From Phycobacter sedimenti (GTDB lineage: Bacteria > Pseudomonadota > Alphaproteobacteria > Rhodobacterales > Rhodobacteraceae): a DNA stretch of 64,000 bases. The position numbers were made by a program, and so were the translations under genes. Positions 9,166 through 17,362 of this stretch are shown one piece after another. The stretch spans positions 248,001 through 312,000 of the forward strand of contig NZ_JBBVGR010000004.1 in NCBI RefSeq assembly GCF_038148855.1, given 5' to 3'. Numbering within the stretch: position 1 is the stretch's first letter; each line of letters opens with the position of its first letter. A model generated the notes under the pieces. It had not been told where the DNA came from. It did not search any database and was given only the letters and a program-made list of their open reading frames with translations.

Positions 9166-9639
9166 TTACCCTTTGGTCACATGCAGGATCACACGCTGGG
9201 TGAACTCGGTGCCATTCTTGGCCCGCGCAACCATGCGGATGTTCCAGTTGCCAGCCCCCAGATCGGCAGGGGCCACATAGGCCTGACCGTCAAACTGGAA
9301 ATCCGGTTTCTGGTCGTCCTTCACATGGGTCGCCCGCCCGAGTGTCGCCGAAAGCTTGGCAACCTCTACGGGCTTGCCGTCCCGGTCGGTAATCTCAAGC
9401 TTCACGAAACCATCCTGCGCCGAAGCATAGACAGACCAGCCAAGGGCCTCTTGCGCGGTCCGCCGGACGTCAAACTCCTGACTGGCCACGTAAGAATTCT
9501 TCACCTCAAGCCCCGGAAAGGTCTTCACGGCATTGAAAGCCAGCGCAAGATTCACACTGATGATCACCGCAAAGGCCCCGACAAAGACCATGAGCGCATG
9601 GCGACCGGTGAACTCGCGCGGGCGTTTCTCTTCGGTCAT
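9166..9639 (-). CDS. ccoH: FixH/CcoH family oxidase assembly protein
   Basis: Membrane-anchored protein of 157 residues with a single transmembrane helix near the N-terminus (ALMVFVGAFAVIISVNLALA) and a periplasmic beta-rich domain. The sequence GWSVYASAQDGFVKLEITD is typical of FixH. It interacts with the cbb3 oxidase during assembly. It lies between ccoG (3-base gap) and ccoI in the assembly operon. Confidence 0.93.
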   Translation of the reverse strand: MTEEKRPREFTGRHALMVFVGAFAVIISVNLALAFNAVKTFPGLEVKNSYVASQEFDVRRTAQEALGWSVYASAQDGFVKLEITDRDGKPVEVAKLSATLGRATHVKDDQKPDFQFDGQAYVAPADLGAGNWNIRMVARAKNGTEFTQRVILHVTKG

Positions 9640-9642
9640 GGC

Positions 9643-11073
9643 TCAGTTCCCCCGTCCGTTAAAGGTAGTGTCCTTGTAGGCCCGCTCGCCGTTACCGAGG
9701 TCTTCGACCCAGATCCGAACCGGAGAAGATTCAACCAGAGAAGACGGCGCCCCTTTTGGAGTCACAATATACACACGCTGAAGGAAAGCGGTATCCGCCG
9801 GCACCTCGACCGAAGAATAGGGTGTGCCTTCCAGCTGCACACGCATCTCCGGCGCGCCCTTGATCGAAACGTTGAACTGGCGCGGCTCTCCGTGCTTGTT
9901 GCGCAGGCGCACATCATAGGTGTTGCGGATGGAGCCGTCCGACAGGGTGACAAAGGTCGGATTTCGGACCGGAGCGACCGTGAGATCGATGTCCGAACGG
10001 ATAAACAGGGCAAAGACCAGCGCAAAGCCAACCACTGACCAGAGCGAGGTGTACATAATCGTGCGCGGGCGCAGGATGTGCTTCCAGACGCTGCGCGGCG
10101 GCTGGCCTGCACGCTCGTTCGCCTCGTCCGACAGGGCCATGTAATCGATCAGCCCGCGGGGTTTGCCGATCTTGGCCATCACATCGTCGCAGGCATCGAT
10201 ACACAAAGCACAGGTGATGCATTCCAGCTGCTGTCCGTCGCGGATGTCGATCCCCATGGGGCAGACGTTGACGCAGGCCATACAGTCGATGCAATCGCCG
10301 AGCTGCTCTGTCTCGGCGGATTTGCGATGCTTGCCGCGCGGCTCACCACGCCACTCACGGTAGCCAACCGTCAGCGTGTCCTCGTCCATCATCGCCGCCT
10401 GAATACGCGGCCAGGGGCAGGCGTAGATACAGATCTGTTCGCGCGCGAAACCGCCAAAGAAGAAGGTGGTCAGTGTCAGAACCAGCATGGTGGTATAGGC
10501 GATGGGGTGCGCCTGAAGCGTCACCAGATCACGCAGCAGCGTCGGCGCATCGGCAAAGTAGAAGATCCAGGCCCCGCCTGTGGCCAGACCGATCAGGAAC
10601 CAGGAGATCCATTTCGTCACCATCAAGCGTGCCTTGCGGACATCCATCTTCTTTTGGCGATGCAGGCGCAGGCGGGCATTCCGATCCCCCTCGATCCAGC
10701 GCTCAACCAGGATGAACAGGTCGGTCCAGACCGTTTGCGGGCAGGCATAGCCGCACCAGACACGACCCAAAGCGGATGTAAACAGGAACAGCCCCAAACC
10801 GGCCATGATCAAAAGGCCCGCCACGAAATAGAATTCATGGGGCCAGATCTCGATCCAGAAGAAATAGAAGCGGCGGTTTGCTAGATCCAACAACACGGCC
10901 TGATCCGGCAACGACGGTCCCCTGTCCCAGCGGATCCATGGCGTCAGGTAGTAGATGCCAAGCATCACCGCCATCAGATACCATTTGAGATTGCGGAAAG
11001 CCCCGGACACGCGCCTTGGAAAAATCGGCTCCCTGGCAACGTAAAGGCTTGGGGCGGGATCGGAATCGCTCAC
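9643..11073 (-). CDS. ccoG: Cytochrome oxidase accessory protein CcoG (polyferredoxin)
   Basis: Membrane-bound iron-sulfur protein (RdxA/FixG) implicated in Cu(II) reduction during cbb3 assembly. Several membrane helices are followed by two ferredoxin-type clusters, CIDCMACVNVCPMG and CITCALCIDACD, and then an Ig-like C-terminal periplasmic domain. I favour the GTG at 11073, which has GGAG about nine bases upstream and gives the usual VSDSDPAPSLYVAREPIFPRR N-terminus. An ATG at 11115 is in frame but would add an atypical leader. The FnrL-type box at 11136-11149 lies 63 bases upstream of this start. Confidence 0.93.
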   Translation of the reverse strand: MSDSDPAPSLYVAREPIFPRRVSGAFRNLKWYLMAVMLGIYYLTPWIRWDRGPSLPDQAVLLDLANRRFYFFWIEIWPHEFYFVAGLLIMAGLGLFLFTSALGRVWCGYACPQTVWTDLFILVERWIEGDRNARLRLHRQKKMDVRKARLMVTKWISWFLIGLATGGAWIFYFADAPTLLRDLVTLQAHPIAYTTMLVLTLTTFFFGGFAREQICIYACPWPRIQAAMMDEDTLTVGYREWRGEPRGKHRKSAETEQLGDCIDCMACVNVCPMGIDIRDGQQLECITCALCIDACDDVMAKIGKPRGLIDYMALSDEANERAGQPPRSVWKHILRPRTIMYTSLWSVVGFALVFALFIRSDIDLTVAPVRNPTFVTLSDGSIRNTYDVRLRNKHGEPRQFNVSIKGAPEMRVQLEGTPYSSVEVPADTAFLQRVYIVTPKGAPSSLVESSPVRIWVEDLGNGERAYKDTTFNGRGN

Positions 11074-11135
11074 GGACTCACTCCACTGAATTGGGTCTTT
11101 GCCTTGCGTTCTCACAGAAGCGAGGTGACGCAGCT

Positions 11136-11149
11136 TTGACGTGGATCAA
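11136..11149 (-). promoter_or_regulatory. FNR/FnrL-type box upstream of ccoG
   Basis: On the minus strand the site reads TTGATCCACGTCAA, matching TTGAT-N4-RTCAA. It is centred about 70 bases upstream of the ccoG start, a position compatible with activation of the ccoGHIS operon by the FnrL encoded at 21.0 kb. Confidence 0.85.
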
Positions 11150-11255
11150 AAAGTGCATCGGGCAAATATCTTTTGCCGCGGCATTTCTCCGCATATCGGC
11201 GGCATGACCGGCATCCTTCACGCAGTTGTGAAGCCGTGGACAGGCATCGGGGCAA

Positions 11256-12143
11256 TCAGATCGCGGAGCCGCCCGGCTCCCTGTGCCGTTTGAGCCATGC
11301 GACAAACTTGCGTGCCTGGGGGCGCACGACTCCCGGACGATGAACAATATGATAGCCGCGAGTGTCGTCTTCGGTGAACAAGGCCTCAAGCCGCCCTGCC
11401 CGCAGATCGTCCTCGACAAATGAACGCACGCTGACTGCGACACCCTGCCCGTCGCGCACCGCCTCCATCAACAGGTTGCCGGGCAAACGGATGCGCGGCC
11501 CCCGCAGTGCATCATCCACGCCACGCGACGTCAGCCATTTTGCGGCTTCGGTCGTGCCAAGCTCCTCCAGCCAAGGAAAATCCAGCAGATCCTGCGGCGA
11601 AGACACCCTGCGCCCGTCCAAAAGCTCTGGCGCAGCCACAACCACCATGGGCGATTCCAGCAAGGGCAGCGTCTCCAAACCCGGCCAATTGCCCGCCCCG
11701 TAGCGCAGCGCGATATCAATCCCGCCAAGGGTCAGTTCGACCAGTTCGCCTGTTGGATCAAGAACCATGTCCACCTCGGGGTGCAGCGCGCGAAACTCGG
11801 CCAGTCGCGGCATCAGCCACTGAGCGGCGAACATCGGGGTGCAGGTCACATGCAGCGGGCGCGCCGCGCCTGACGTGGTGAGATCCTGAACCGCCGTCTG
11901 GATCGCACTGAATCCTAATTGCAGCCCCCGCGCCAGATGCTCTCCTTCGGGCGTAAGGGTCAGGTTGCGCCCGCGGCGATCCAACAAAGCGACGCCCATG
12001 TGCCGTTCCAGTGCGCGCAGCTGCTGGCTGATGGCAGCGTGACTAACATTCAAGGCAGCTCCTGCCTGAACCACATTTCCCGTCTCCGCAAAGGCAGAAA
12101 AGGCCCTAAGTGCGGCCAGGGGCGGAAGAGAAAACCACTCCAT
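11256..12143 (-). CDS. LysR family transcriptional regulator (GcvA-like)
   Basis: A 295-residue regulator with an N-terminal winged helix-turn-helix (LPPLAALRAFSAFAETGNVV...SHAAISQQLRALE, residues about 5-60) and a C-terminal effector-binding domain. The N-terminal PPLxALRAF pattern is typical of the GcvA/AmpR-like branch. The effector is unknown. It is divergent from a small ORF at 12241 and sits in the gap between the two cco operons, so control of the neighbouring small ORF or EamA transporter is possible but not shown. Confidence 0.92.
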   Translation of the reverse strand: MEWFSLPPLAALRAFSAFAETGNVVQAGAALNVSHAAISQQLRALERHMGVALLDRRGRNLTLTPEGEHLARGLQLGFSAIQTAVQDLTTSGAARPLHVTCTPMFAAQWLMPRLAEFRALHPEVDMVLDPTGELVELTLGGIDIALRYGAGNWPGLETLPLLESPMVVVAAPELLDGRRVSSPQDLLDFPWLEELGTTEAAKWLTSRGVDDALRGPRIRLPGNLLMEAVRDGQGVAVSVRSFVEDDLRAGRLEALFTEDDTRGYHIVHRPGVVRPQARKFVAWLKRHREPGGSAI

Positions 12144-12240
12144 ATGTAACCTGTACTTACATTATGACTTTTTTCCTGACTCGCATGAAAGCCGGTTTGG
12201 CGCAACAGTTGCCGCATGTTCAAGCTCAGGAGGCACGACG

Positions 12241-12432
12241 ATGCTGACCGATATCTACGCCCGCACAATGATCACCGCGACCCGTCAGACCTGCGTCAAA
12301 TTACGTGATCTACCCGCGCCCAAACCGCTGCCCCTCGCCACTGGGCGGATCGCGCGCATCAGGCATTGGCTCGCGCATCGAAGCGTTCTGACGCCACGGC
12401 GTTCTCGCTGTGTTCATCCACTCAAGCTATGA
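12241..12432 (+). CDS. Small basic hypothetical protein
   Basis: A 63-codon ORF with a strong ribosome-binding site (AGGAGG, 8 bases before the ATG) immediately divergent from the LysR gene. The product is strongly basic, with many Arg and His residues, no membrane segment and no recognisable motif. In many alphaproteobacteria a small basic protein lies opposite a GcvA-like LysR gene, which lends some positional support. A 15-bp inverted repeat begins 5 bases after the stop. It may not be a real protein. Confidence 0.35.
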   Translation: MLTDIYARTMITATRQTCVKLRDLPAPKPLPLATGRIARIRHWLAHRSVLTPRRSRCVHPLKL

Positions 12433-12436
12433 AAAC

Positions 12437-12486
12437 AGGCGTCGGCTTTTCAGGAAACGCGCGAACAGATCGAAAAGCCGACGCCT
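12437..12486. repeat. 15-bp perfect inverted repeat
   Basis: The left arm AGGCGTCGGCTTTTC (12437-12451) is perfectly complemented by GAAAAGCCGACGCCT (12472-12486) across a 20-base spacer. No T-tract follows. It may end transcription of the small ORF or be a regulatory structure. Confidence 0.85.
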
Positions 12487-12619
12487 TGTACCCGCCTTGC
12501 CAGCACGTCGGCGCAGGCGGGATGCGAGAGCTGCGCAGACAGCTGCCACGAGGGAGGGCAGCAATCTGCGGAGCCTGTCTCTGTTGCATTCATAGAAGCA
12601 CAGTCGCCGCGACAGCGAT

Positions 12620-12633
12620 TTGATGCGGATCAA
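12620..12633 (+). promoter_or_regulatory. FNR/FnrL-type box upstream of EamA gene
   Basis: The site TTGATGCGGATCAA is a perfect TTGAT-N4-ATCAA palindrome, 101 bases before the ATG of the EamA transporter. It suggests oxygen-dependent control of that gene. Confidence 0.75.
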
Positions 12634-12734
12634 GTCGGTCAGGAAAAAGGGCTGCCGGGGCAGGAAAAACGCTCGCCCAGCCCGGCTTTCCGATTTCTGC
12701 GCGTGCTTCATGGAAGTCGTGCTATCCAACCAAA

Positions 12735-13643
12735 ATGACACAGGCCTCACACAATCCGCCCCTGGCAGGGCCTTCGGTCCTTGTCGCCAGCCTCGGGGTT
12801 CTTTTTGCCTCCCTGTGCTTTGGCGTTTTACCCTATTTCGCCCGCGGCCTCACCGAACAGGGCATGCCGCCACATGTGATCGCCTTTCATCGCTTCACGC
12901 TGGCCGCCGTCGTTCTGTCGCCTCTGCTGATCCGACACCGACACAAGGCGCGGGCAATACTCTGGGGTCTCGGGGCAGGTGCTGCGATGGGACTGGGATG
13001 GATCGCCTATGTGGCCGCCCTGCGCACCGCGCCGGTTGCCCTCGTCGGGGTGCTCTACATGACCTATCCGGTTTTTACTCTGCTGATCGCTTGGGTTCTG
13101 TTTCAGGCCAAACCCAGCCTTCGCGCCATCGGCGCGGCCGGTCTGATCATCTTGGCGGCCCTCGTGGCAAGTGGCCCTGCGACGGCGGGGGCAGGTGTCC
13201 TTCCGGCGCTGATGCTCTCTCTGGCAGCTCCCCTGGGGTTCGGCCTTGGCATCACGGCGCTGGTCTACCGTTTGACTGCGCTGCCTCCACTGGCGCGTAT
13301 CGCTGCGGTTTCCCTTGGCTCTGTCCTTGGTCTGTTGCCGCTGATTGTCACCTCGGCGCCTTCTTCCATTGTGCCGCAGGACGATCAGGGATGGCTTCTG
13401 CTGGCCGGGATCGCCCTAGGCACCGCGCTGATCCCACAGCTGATCTATTCCGTCTGCGCCCCGATCGCAGGCGCTGGCCAGACCGCAGTCATCGGCAGTA
13501 TCGAGCTGCCAACCATGTTCGCCGTTGGCCTGTTGGCCTTTGGGGAAAGGATCAGCCCAGGCCAGATCACGGCCTGTCTCCTTATCCTCCTCGCGATCGT
13601 GATCAGCAGCCGGGACCGCCCGCATGCAGCCCCCCAGGGGTGA
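12735..13643 (+). CDS. EamA/DMT family transporter
   Basis: Inner-membrane permease of the drug/metabolite transporter superfamily, 302 residues with about ten hydrophobic helices arranged as two EamA repeats. The first repeat ends near AAGLIILAALVASGPA; the second includes GSIELPTMFAVGLLAFGERISPGQ, the conserved Glu-containing segment of this family. Substrate cannot be inferred. It is convergent with ccoP, with a shared terminator-like hairpin between them, and has an FNR-type box upstream. Confidence 0.88.
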   Translation: MTQASHNPPLAGPSVLVASLGVLFASLCFGVLPYFARGLTEQGMPPHVIAFHRFTLAAVVLSPLLIRHRHKARAILWGLGAGAAMGLGWIAYVAALRTAPVALVGVLYMTYPVFTLLIAWVLFQAKPSLRAIGAAGLIILAALVASGPATAGAGVLPALMLSLAAPLGFGLGITALVYRLTALPPLARIAAVSLGSVLGLLPLIVTSAPSSIVPQDDQGWLLLAGIALGTALIPQLIYSVCAPIAGAGQTAVIGSIELPTMFAVGLLAFGERISPGQITACLLILLAIVISSRDRPHAAPQG

Positions 13644-13670
13644 GGCTTCGCAACAGGGCCGACTACATGA

Positions 13671-13699
13671 GAAAAGGGCCACCCGTGGGGCAGCCCTTT
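13671..13699. terminator. Bidirectional terminator-like hairpin between eamA and ccoP
   Basis: The arms AAAGGGC and GCCCTTT, with a partly paired interior, lie between the convergent EamA and ccoP genes. On the minus strand the hairpin is followed by TTTTC, favouring termination of the ccoNOQP transcript. Confidence 0.6.
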
Positions 13700-13727
13700 G
13701 AGAATTGGCTTCAATGCGGGGACCCGT

Positions 13728-14597
13728 TTATTCACCACCACCAAGCTGATGTACATAGGCCGAAACCGCACGGATTTCAGCTTCGCTGAGGCGGGTGTTC
13801 CACGGTGGCATTACGCCGTAACGCGAATTGGTAACGGTTTCCGTCAGCGCAGCATGGTCACCGCCATAGAGCCAGATCGCATCCGCAAGGTTCGGTGCGC
13901 CCTGGGCCCGGTCACCGGTCCCATCGTCCATGTGACAGGACGCGCAGTTGTCCGCAAAGACCACCGAACCGGCTTCGACCTTGGACGCATCCTGCGGCTC
14001 GCCCGAGAGCGACATCACGAAGTTCACAACCAGGTCGATTTCTACGGCCTCAAGCAGTTCATCCCGGCCAAAGGCAGGCATTGCCGAATAGCGCGCTTCG
14101 TCGCTTTCCTCGTTGCGGATACCGTGGGAGATGGTGAAGTGGATATCCTCCATCGAGCCACCCCACAGCCAGTCGTCGTCCAGAAGGTTCGGATACCCTT
14201 TGGCACCAGCCGCACCGGAGCCGTGACACTGGGCACACCATGTCTTGAACACGGCCGAACCCGCAGACACCGCGTAGGAGTTCAGGTCCGCATCCGCCGA
14301 AATCTCGGTCAGCTCGGTTTCCACCAGCTTGGCGTTGACCGGCGCGTTGGCTTCTTCCACCGCGGCGATCTCATTGGCGACATCGGCGCGCGTGGACCAG
14401 CCGAGAACACCGGCAGTTGCCGAGTTGATCAGCGGCCAGGCAGGATAGGCGATGGTATAGCCGATCCCCCAGATGATGCAGAGGTAGAACGTATACAGCC
14501 ACCAGCGCGGCATCGGGTTGTCGAACTCCTCGATCCCGTCCCACTCGTGGCCGGTGGTATTCGGATCGCCATCGAACTTTTGCGATTTCTTACTCAT
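13728..14597 (-). CDS. ccoP: cbb3-type cytochrome c oxidase diheme subunit CcoP
   Basis: Membrane-anchored diheme c-type cytochrome that passes electrons to CcoO/CcoN. The 289-residue protein has an N-terminal membrane region (WWLYTFYLCIIWGIGYTIAY) and two heme-c sites, CAQCH and CASCH, each followed by a Met-containing ligand region (YSAMPAFG, YGVMPPWN). Its ATG overlaps the ccoQ stop by 4 bases (ATGA), so translation is coupled. It is the last gene of ccoNOQP. Confidence 0.97.
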   Translation of the reverse strand: MSKKSQKFDGDPNTTGHEWDGIEEFDNPMPRWWLYTFYLCIIWGIGYTIAYPAWPLINSATAGVLGWSTRADVANEIAAVEEANAPVNAKLVETELTEISADADLNSYAVSAGSAVFKTWCAQCHGSGAAGAKGYPNLLDDDWLWGGSMEDIHFTISHGIRNEESDEARYSAMPAFGRDELLEAVEIDLVVNFVMSLSGEPQDASKVEAGSVVFADNCASCHMDDGTGDRAQGAPNLADAIWLYGGDHAALTETVTNSRYGVMPPWNTRLSEAEIRAVSAYVHQLGGGE

Positions 14598-14791
14598 GTC
14601 CGCGCCTCCTTGGCTTTACCCTGTGCAGGGGCGGGTTTGTCATCGTGACGAAAGGGGATATCGGCCGTGTCGCGGTAGACCCGGCTGCTGCCCGGGCGGA
14701 ACACCCAGACAACAACCCCGATGAAGAAGGCGAACAGCATCAGCAGCATCCAGCTGTCTGCGAACTGCCGCAGGAGTGTGTATTCTTCCAT
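14594..14791 (-). CDS. ccoQ: cbb3-type cytochrome c oxidase subunit CcoQ
   Basis: Small single-span membrane subunit of 65 residues. The helix WMLLMLFAFFIGVVVWVF is followed by a charged tail (RPGSSRVYRDTADIPFRHDD), the usual CcoQ layout. It stabilises the cbb3 complex. It begins 14 bases after the ccoO stop and overlaps ccoP by 4 bases. Confidence 0.95.
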   Translation of the reverse strand: MEEYTLLRQFADSWMLLMLFAFFIGVVVWVFRPGSSRVYRDTADIPFRHDDKPAPAQGKAKEART

Positions 14792-14805
14792 CTCTTCCTC
14801 CTGCC

Positions 14806-15534
14806 TTAGCGGCTTGCATCCGGGGTGAAGGTCGAGAAGTCGACCAGAGTCCCCAGCATCTGCAGATAGGCGATCAGTGCGTCCGCTTCGGAAACCCCCG
14901 GCTGACCGTCAAAGTTACGCACGTTGACGTTTTCACCGTAGCGCTCCAGCAGGCCATCATAGTCGCTGTCGGGATCCGCTTGCGCCATGAAATCGGCTTG
15001 GGCCGCTTCGACCATTTCCTCGGTATAGGGAACACCAAGGATCGCGTTGGTCGCCATCAGCTCGCCGATGTATTTGCCGTCGATCATGGTGGTCTCGAGG
15101 AAGCCGTACTTGGGCATCACCGATTCCGGCACCACCGACTGCGGATCGCGCAGGTGATCCACGTGCCATTCATCCGAATACCGACCGCCAACGCGGGCTA
15201 GATCCGGTCCGGTCCGCTTGGACCCCCACTGGAACGGATGATCGTACATCGACTCCGCCGCCAGCGAGTAGTGCCCATAGCGTTCGACCTCGTCCCGCAT
15301 GGGGCGGATCATCTGGCTGTGGCACACATAGCAGCCTTCGCGGATGTAGACCTCCCGGCCGGTCATCTCGAGCGGGGTGTAGGGACGCATGCCCTCCACC
15401 TCTTCGATGGTGTTTTCCAGCCAGAACAGCGGTGCGATCTGCACCAGACCACCGATGGTCACAACCAGGAAACTGCACACCAGAAGGAGGGTCGCGTTGG
15501 TCTCGAGGATTTTATGTTTGTCGAGAATTGCCAT
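14806..15534 (-). CDS. ccoO: cbb3-type cytochrome c oxidase monoheme subunit CcoO
   Basis: Monoheme c-type cytochrome subunit, 242 residues, with an N-terminal anchor (ATLLLVCSFLVVTIGGLVQI) and the heme-binding site CYVCHSQMIRP in a periplasmic domain. The axial Met region is probably ESVMPKYGFLE. It mediates electron transfer to the catalytic subunit. It lies 13 bases downstream of ccoN in the same operon. Confidence 0.97.
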   Translation of the reverse strand: MAILDKHKILETNATLLLVCSFLVVTIGGLVQIAPLFWLENTIEEVEGMRPYTPLEMTGREVYIREGCYVCHSQMIRPMRDEVERYGHYSLAAESMYDHPFQWGSKRTGPDLARVGGRYSDEWHVDHLRDPQSVVPESVMPKYGFLETTMIDGKYIGELMATNAILGVPYTEEMVEAAQADFMAQADPDSDYDGLLERYGENVNVRNFDGQPGVSEADALIAYLQMLGTLVDFSTFTPDASR

Positions 15535-15547
15535 TGTCCGGCCCTCC

Positions 15548-17158
15548 TTATTCAGCCGGGACCGTGACCGACAGGCTGGCTTCTTTAGCCGGGGCCCGAC
15601 GGACGGTCATCCACAGGTTGTAGCACATGATGACGGCACCCGCGAGGAACATGACCCCACCCAGACCGCGAACCACATACATCGGGAACTTGGCGGCAAC
15701 GGTGTCGGCAAAGGAGTTCACCAGGAAACCGTTCGCATCCACTTCACGCCACATCAGGCCTTCCATGATACCGGTCACCCACATCGAAGCGGCGTAAAGA
15801 ACGATACCGATGGTGGCGAGCCAGAAGTGCCAGCTGACCATCTGCAGCGAGTAGAGACGTTCCCGCTTCCACAGGACCGGCACCAGGAAGTAGAGGGCAC
15901 CGAAGGTGATCATGCCGTTCCAGCCGAGCGCACCGGAGTGCACGTGACCGATGGTCCAGTCGGTATAGTGCGACAGGGAGTTCACGGCGCGGATGGACAT
16001 CATCGGACCTTCGAAGGTGGACATGCCGTAAAAGCCGACCGAGATCACCATCATGCGGATCACCGGGTCCGTGCGCAGCTTGTCCCAGGCGCCCGAGAGC
16101 GTCATCAGACCGTTGATCATACCGCCCCAGGAGGGCATCCACAGCACGATCGAGAACACCATGCCAAGGGTCGAGGCCCAGTCAGGCAGTGCGGTATAGT
16201 GCAGGTGGTGCGGACCGGCCCAGATGTAGATGAAGATCAGCGCCCAGAAGTGGATGATCGACAGTTTGTAGGAAAAGACCGGGCGTTCTGCCTGTTTCGG
16301 AATGAAGTAGTACATCATGCCAAGGAAGCCCGCGGTCAGGAAGAAGCCCACGGCGTTGTGACCATACCACCACTGTACCATGGCGTCCTGCACGCCCGGC
16401 CAGACGATGACCGACTTCGATCCCCAGATGGAAACCGGGATGGTCAGGTTGTTGACCACGTGCAGCATCGCAACGGTGACGATGAACGCAAGATAGAACC
16501 AGTTGGCCACGTAGATATGCGGCTCCTTGCGCTTGATCAGGGTACCGAGGAAGACAGCAAGATAGGCCACCCAGACCACGGTCAGCCACAGGTCGACGTA
16601 CCACTCGGGCTCGGCGTATTCCTTGGACTGCGTACCGCCCAGCAGGTAGCCGGTTGCCGCAAGAACGATAAACAGCTGATAGCCCCAGAACACGAACCAC
16701 GCCAGGTTGCCGCCCCAAAGCCGCGCCGCCGAGGTACGCTGCACCACGTAAAAGGATGTTGCCAGCAGCGCGTTGCCCCCGAAGGCAAAAATCACCGCAG
16801 AAGTGTGCAGCGGACGCAGGCGGCCAAAGTTGGCAAAGCCCTGCGCCCAGTCAAAGTTCAGCGCCGGGAAGGCCAGCTGGAAAGCAATGAACGTGCCTGC
16901 CAGAAAGCCCACAACGCCCCAAAAGGCGGTTGCGATGACACCGGCGCGCACGACGCTGTCAAAGTATTCGTGTTCGAGGCTGCCCGCGGCCAGTGCTGGC
17001 TCATCGGTGCGGCGCAGAGTGTAGAGGAAAAAGCCACCAGCCACGAGCATGACGATGACCGCATGCACCTGGTAAGCCAGATCCCGCGCGAAATTGATCC
17101 CCATCATCGCAAAAAGCGTGACGAGACCAAGCGCTATCAGCTTGAGATAATTAGACAT
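15548..17158 (-). CDS. ccoN: cbb3-type cytochrome c oxidase catalytic subunit CcoN
   Basis: Catalytic heme-copper subunit (subunit I) that reduces O2 with high affinity and pumps protons. The ATG at 17158, with AGGGACG upstream, gives 536 residues, the usual length; an upstream in-frame extension is not needed. Conserved heme/CuB histidine segments are seen in WWYGHNAVGFFL, IWAGPHHLHYTALPDW and TIGHVHSGALGWNGM. About twelve to fourteen membrane helices are evident. It is the first gene of ccoNOQP and has an FnrL-type box 94 bases upstream. Confidence 0.97.
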   Translation of the reverse strand: MSNYLKLIALGLVTLFAMMGINFARDLAYQVHAVIVMLVAGGFFLYTLRRTDEPALAAGSLEHEYFDSVVRAGVIATAFWGVVGFLAGTFIAFQLAFPALNFDWAQGFANFGRLRPLHTSAVIFAFGGNALLATSFYVVQRTSAARLWGGNLAWFVFWGYQLFIVLAATGYLLGGTQSKEYAEPEWYVDLWLTVVWVAYLAVFLGTLIKRKEPHIYVANWFYLAFIVTVAMLHVVNNLTIPVSIWGSKSVIVWPGVQDAMVQWWYGHNAVGFFLTAGFLGMMYYFIPKQAERPVFSYKLSIIHFWALIFIYIWAGPHHLHYTALPDWASTLGMVFSIVLWMPSWGGMINGLMTLSGAWDKLRTDPVIRMMVISVGFYGMSTFEGPMMSIRAVNSLSHYTDWTIGHVHSGALGWNGMITFGALYFLVPVLWKRERLYSLQMVSWHFWLATIGIVLYAASMWVTGIMEGLMWREVDANGFLVNSFADTVAAKFPMYVVRGLGGVMFLAGAVIMCYNLWMTVRRAPAKEASLSVTVPAE

Positions 17159-17251
17159 CTTGCGTCCCTTTAACATGTACCGCGCGATTCTTCCGCCACG
17201 CGGGACCTTTTTAGACCGGGTTTGTGATGCAAAACGCGCCCGGACAACGCA

Positions 17252-17265
17252 TTGATCTGCATCAA
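17252..17265. promoter_or_regulatory. FNR/FnrL-type box between ccoN and usp gene
   Basis: The site TTGATCTGCATCAA is a perfect match to TTGAT-N4-ATCAA. It lies 94 bases from the ccoN start on one side and 98 bases from the universal stress gene start on the other, so it could serve both divergent promoters. Confidence 0.9.
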
Positions 17266-17362
17266 GACACTCACGAAACAACTGTGACACATCAAAAATG
17301 GCACGACCAATGAAACGCGCGTCCACTTGGGGATTTTGCGCTATTTCCACAACGAGGCGACA

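Larger units (their letters stand above)
12433..12734. other. Intergenic region with inverted repeat and FnrL-type box
   Basis: The 302 bases between the small ORF and the EamA gene contain a long inverted repeat (12437-12486) and a perfect FNR-type box (12620-12633). No convincing gene is seen; the ORFs that cross it have no family features. Confidence 0.6.

Noticed and set aside
12241..12432. Naming the small ORF as a DUF1127 protein
   Set aside because: Its position opposite a GcvA-like gene is suggestive, but the C-terminal DUF1127 pattern (LxDIG) is absent in this frame and the others.
15389..17173. 594-codon open frame antisense to ccoN/ccoO
   Set aside because: Its composition (His/Gly/Asp-rich without motifs) is typical of the complement of a membrane protein gene; ccoN and ccoO are certain.
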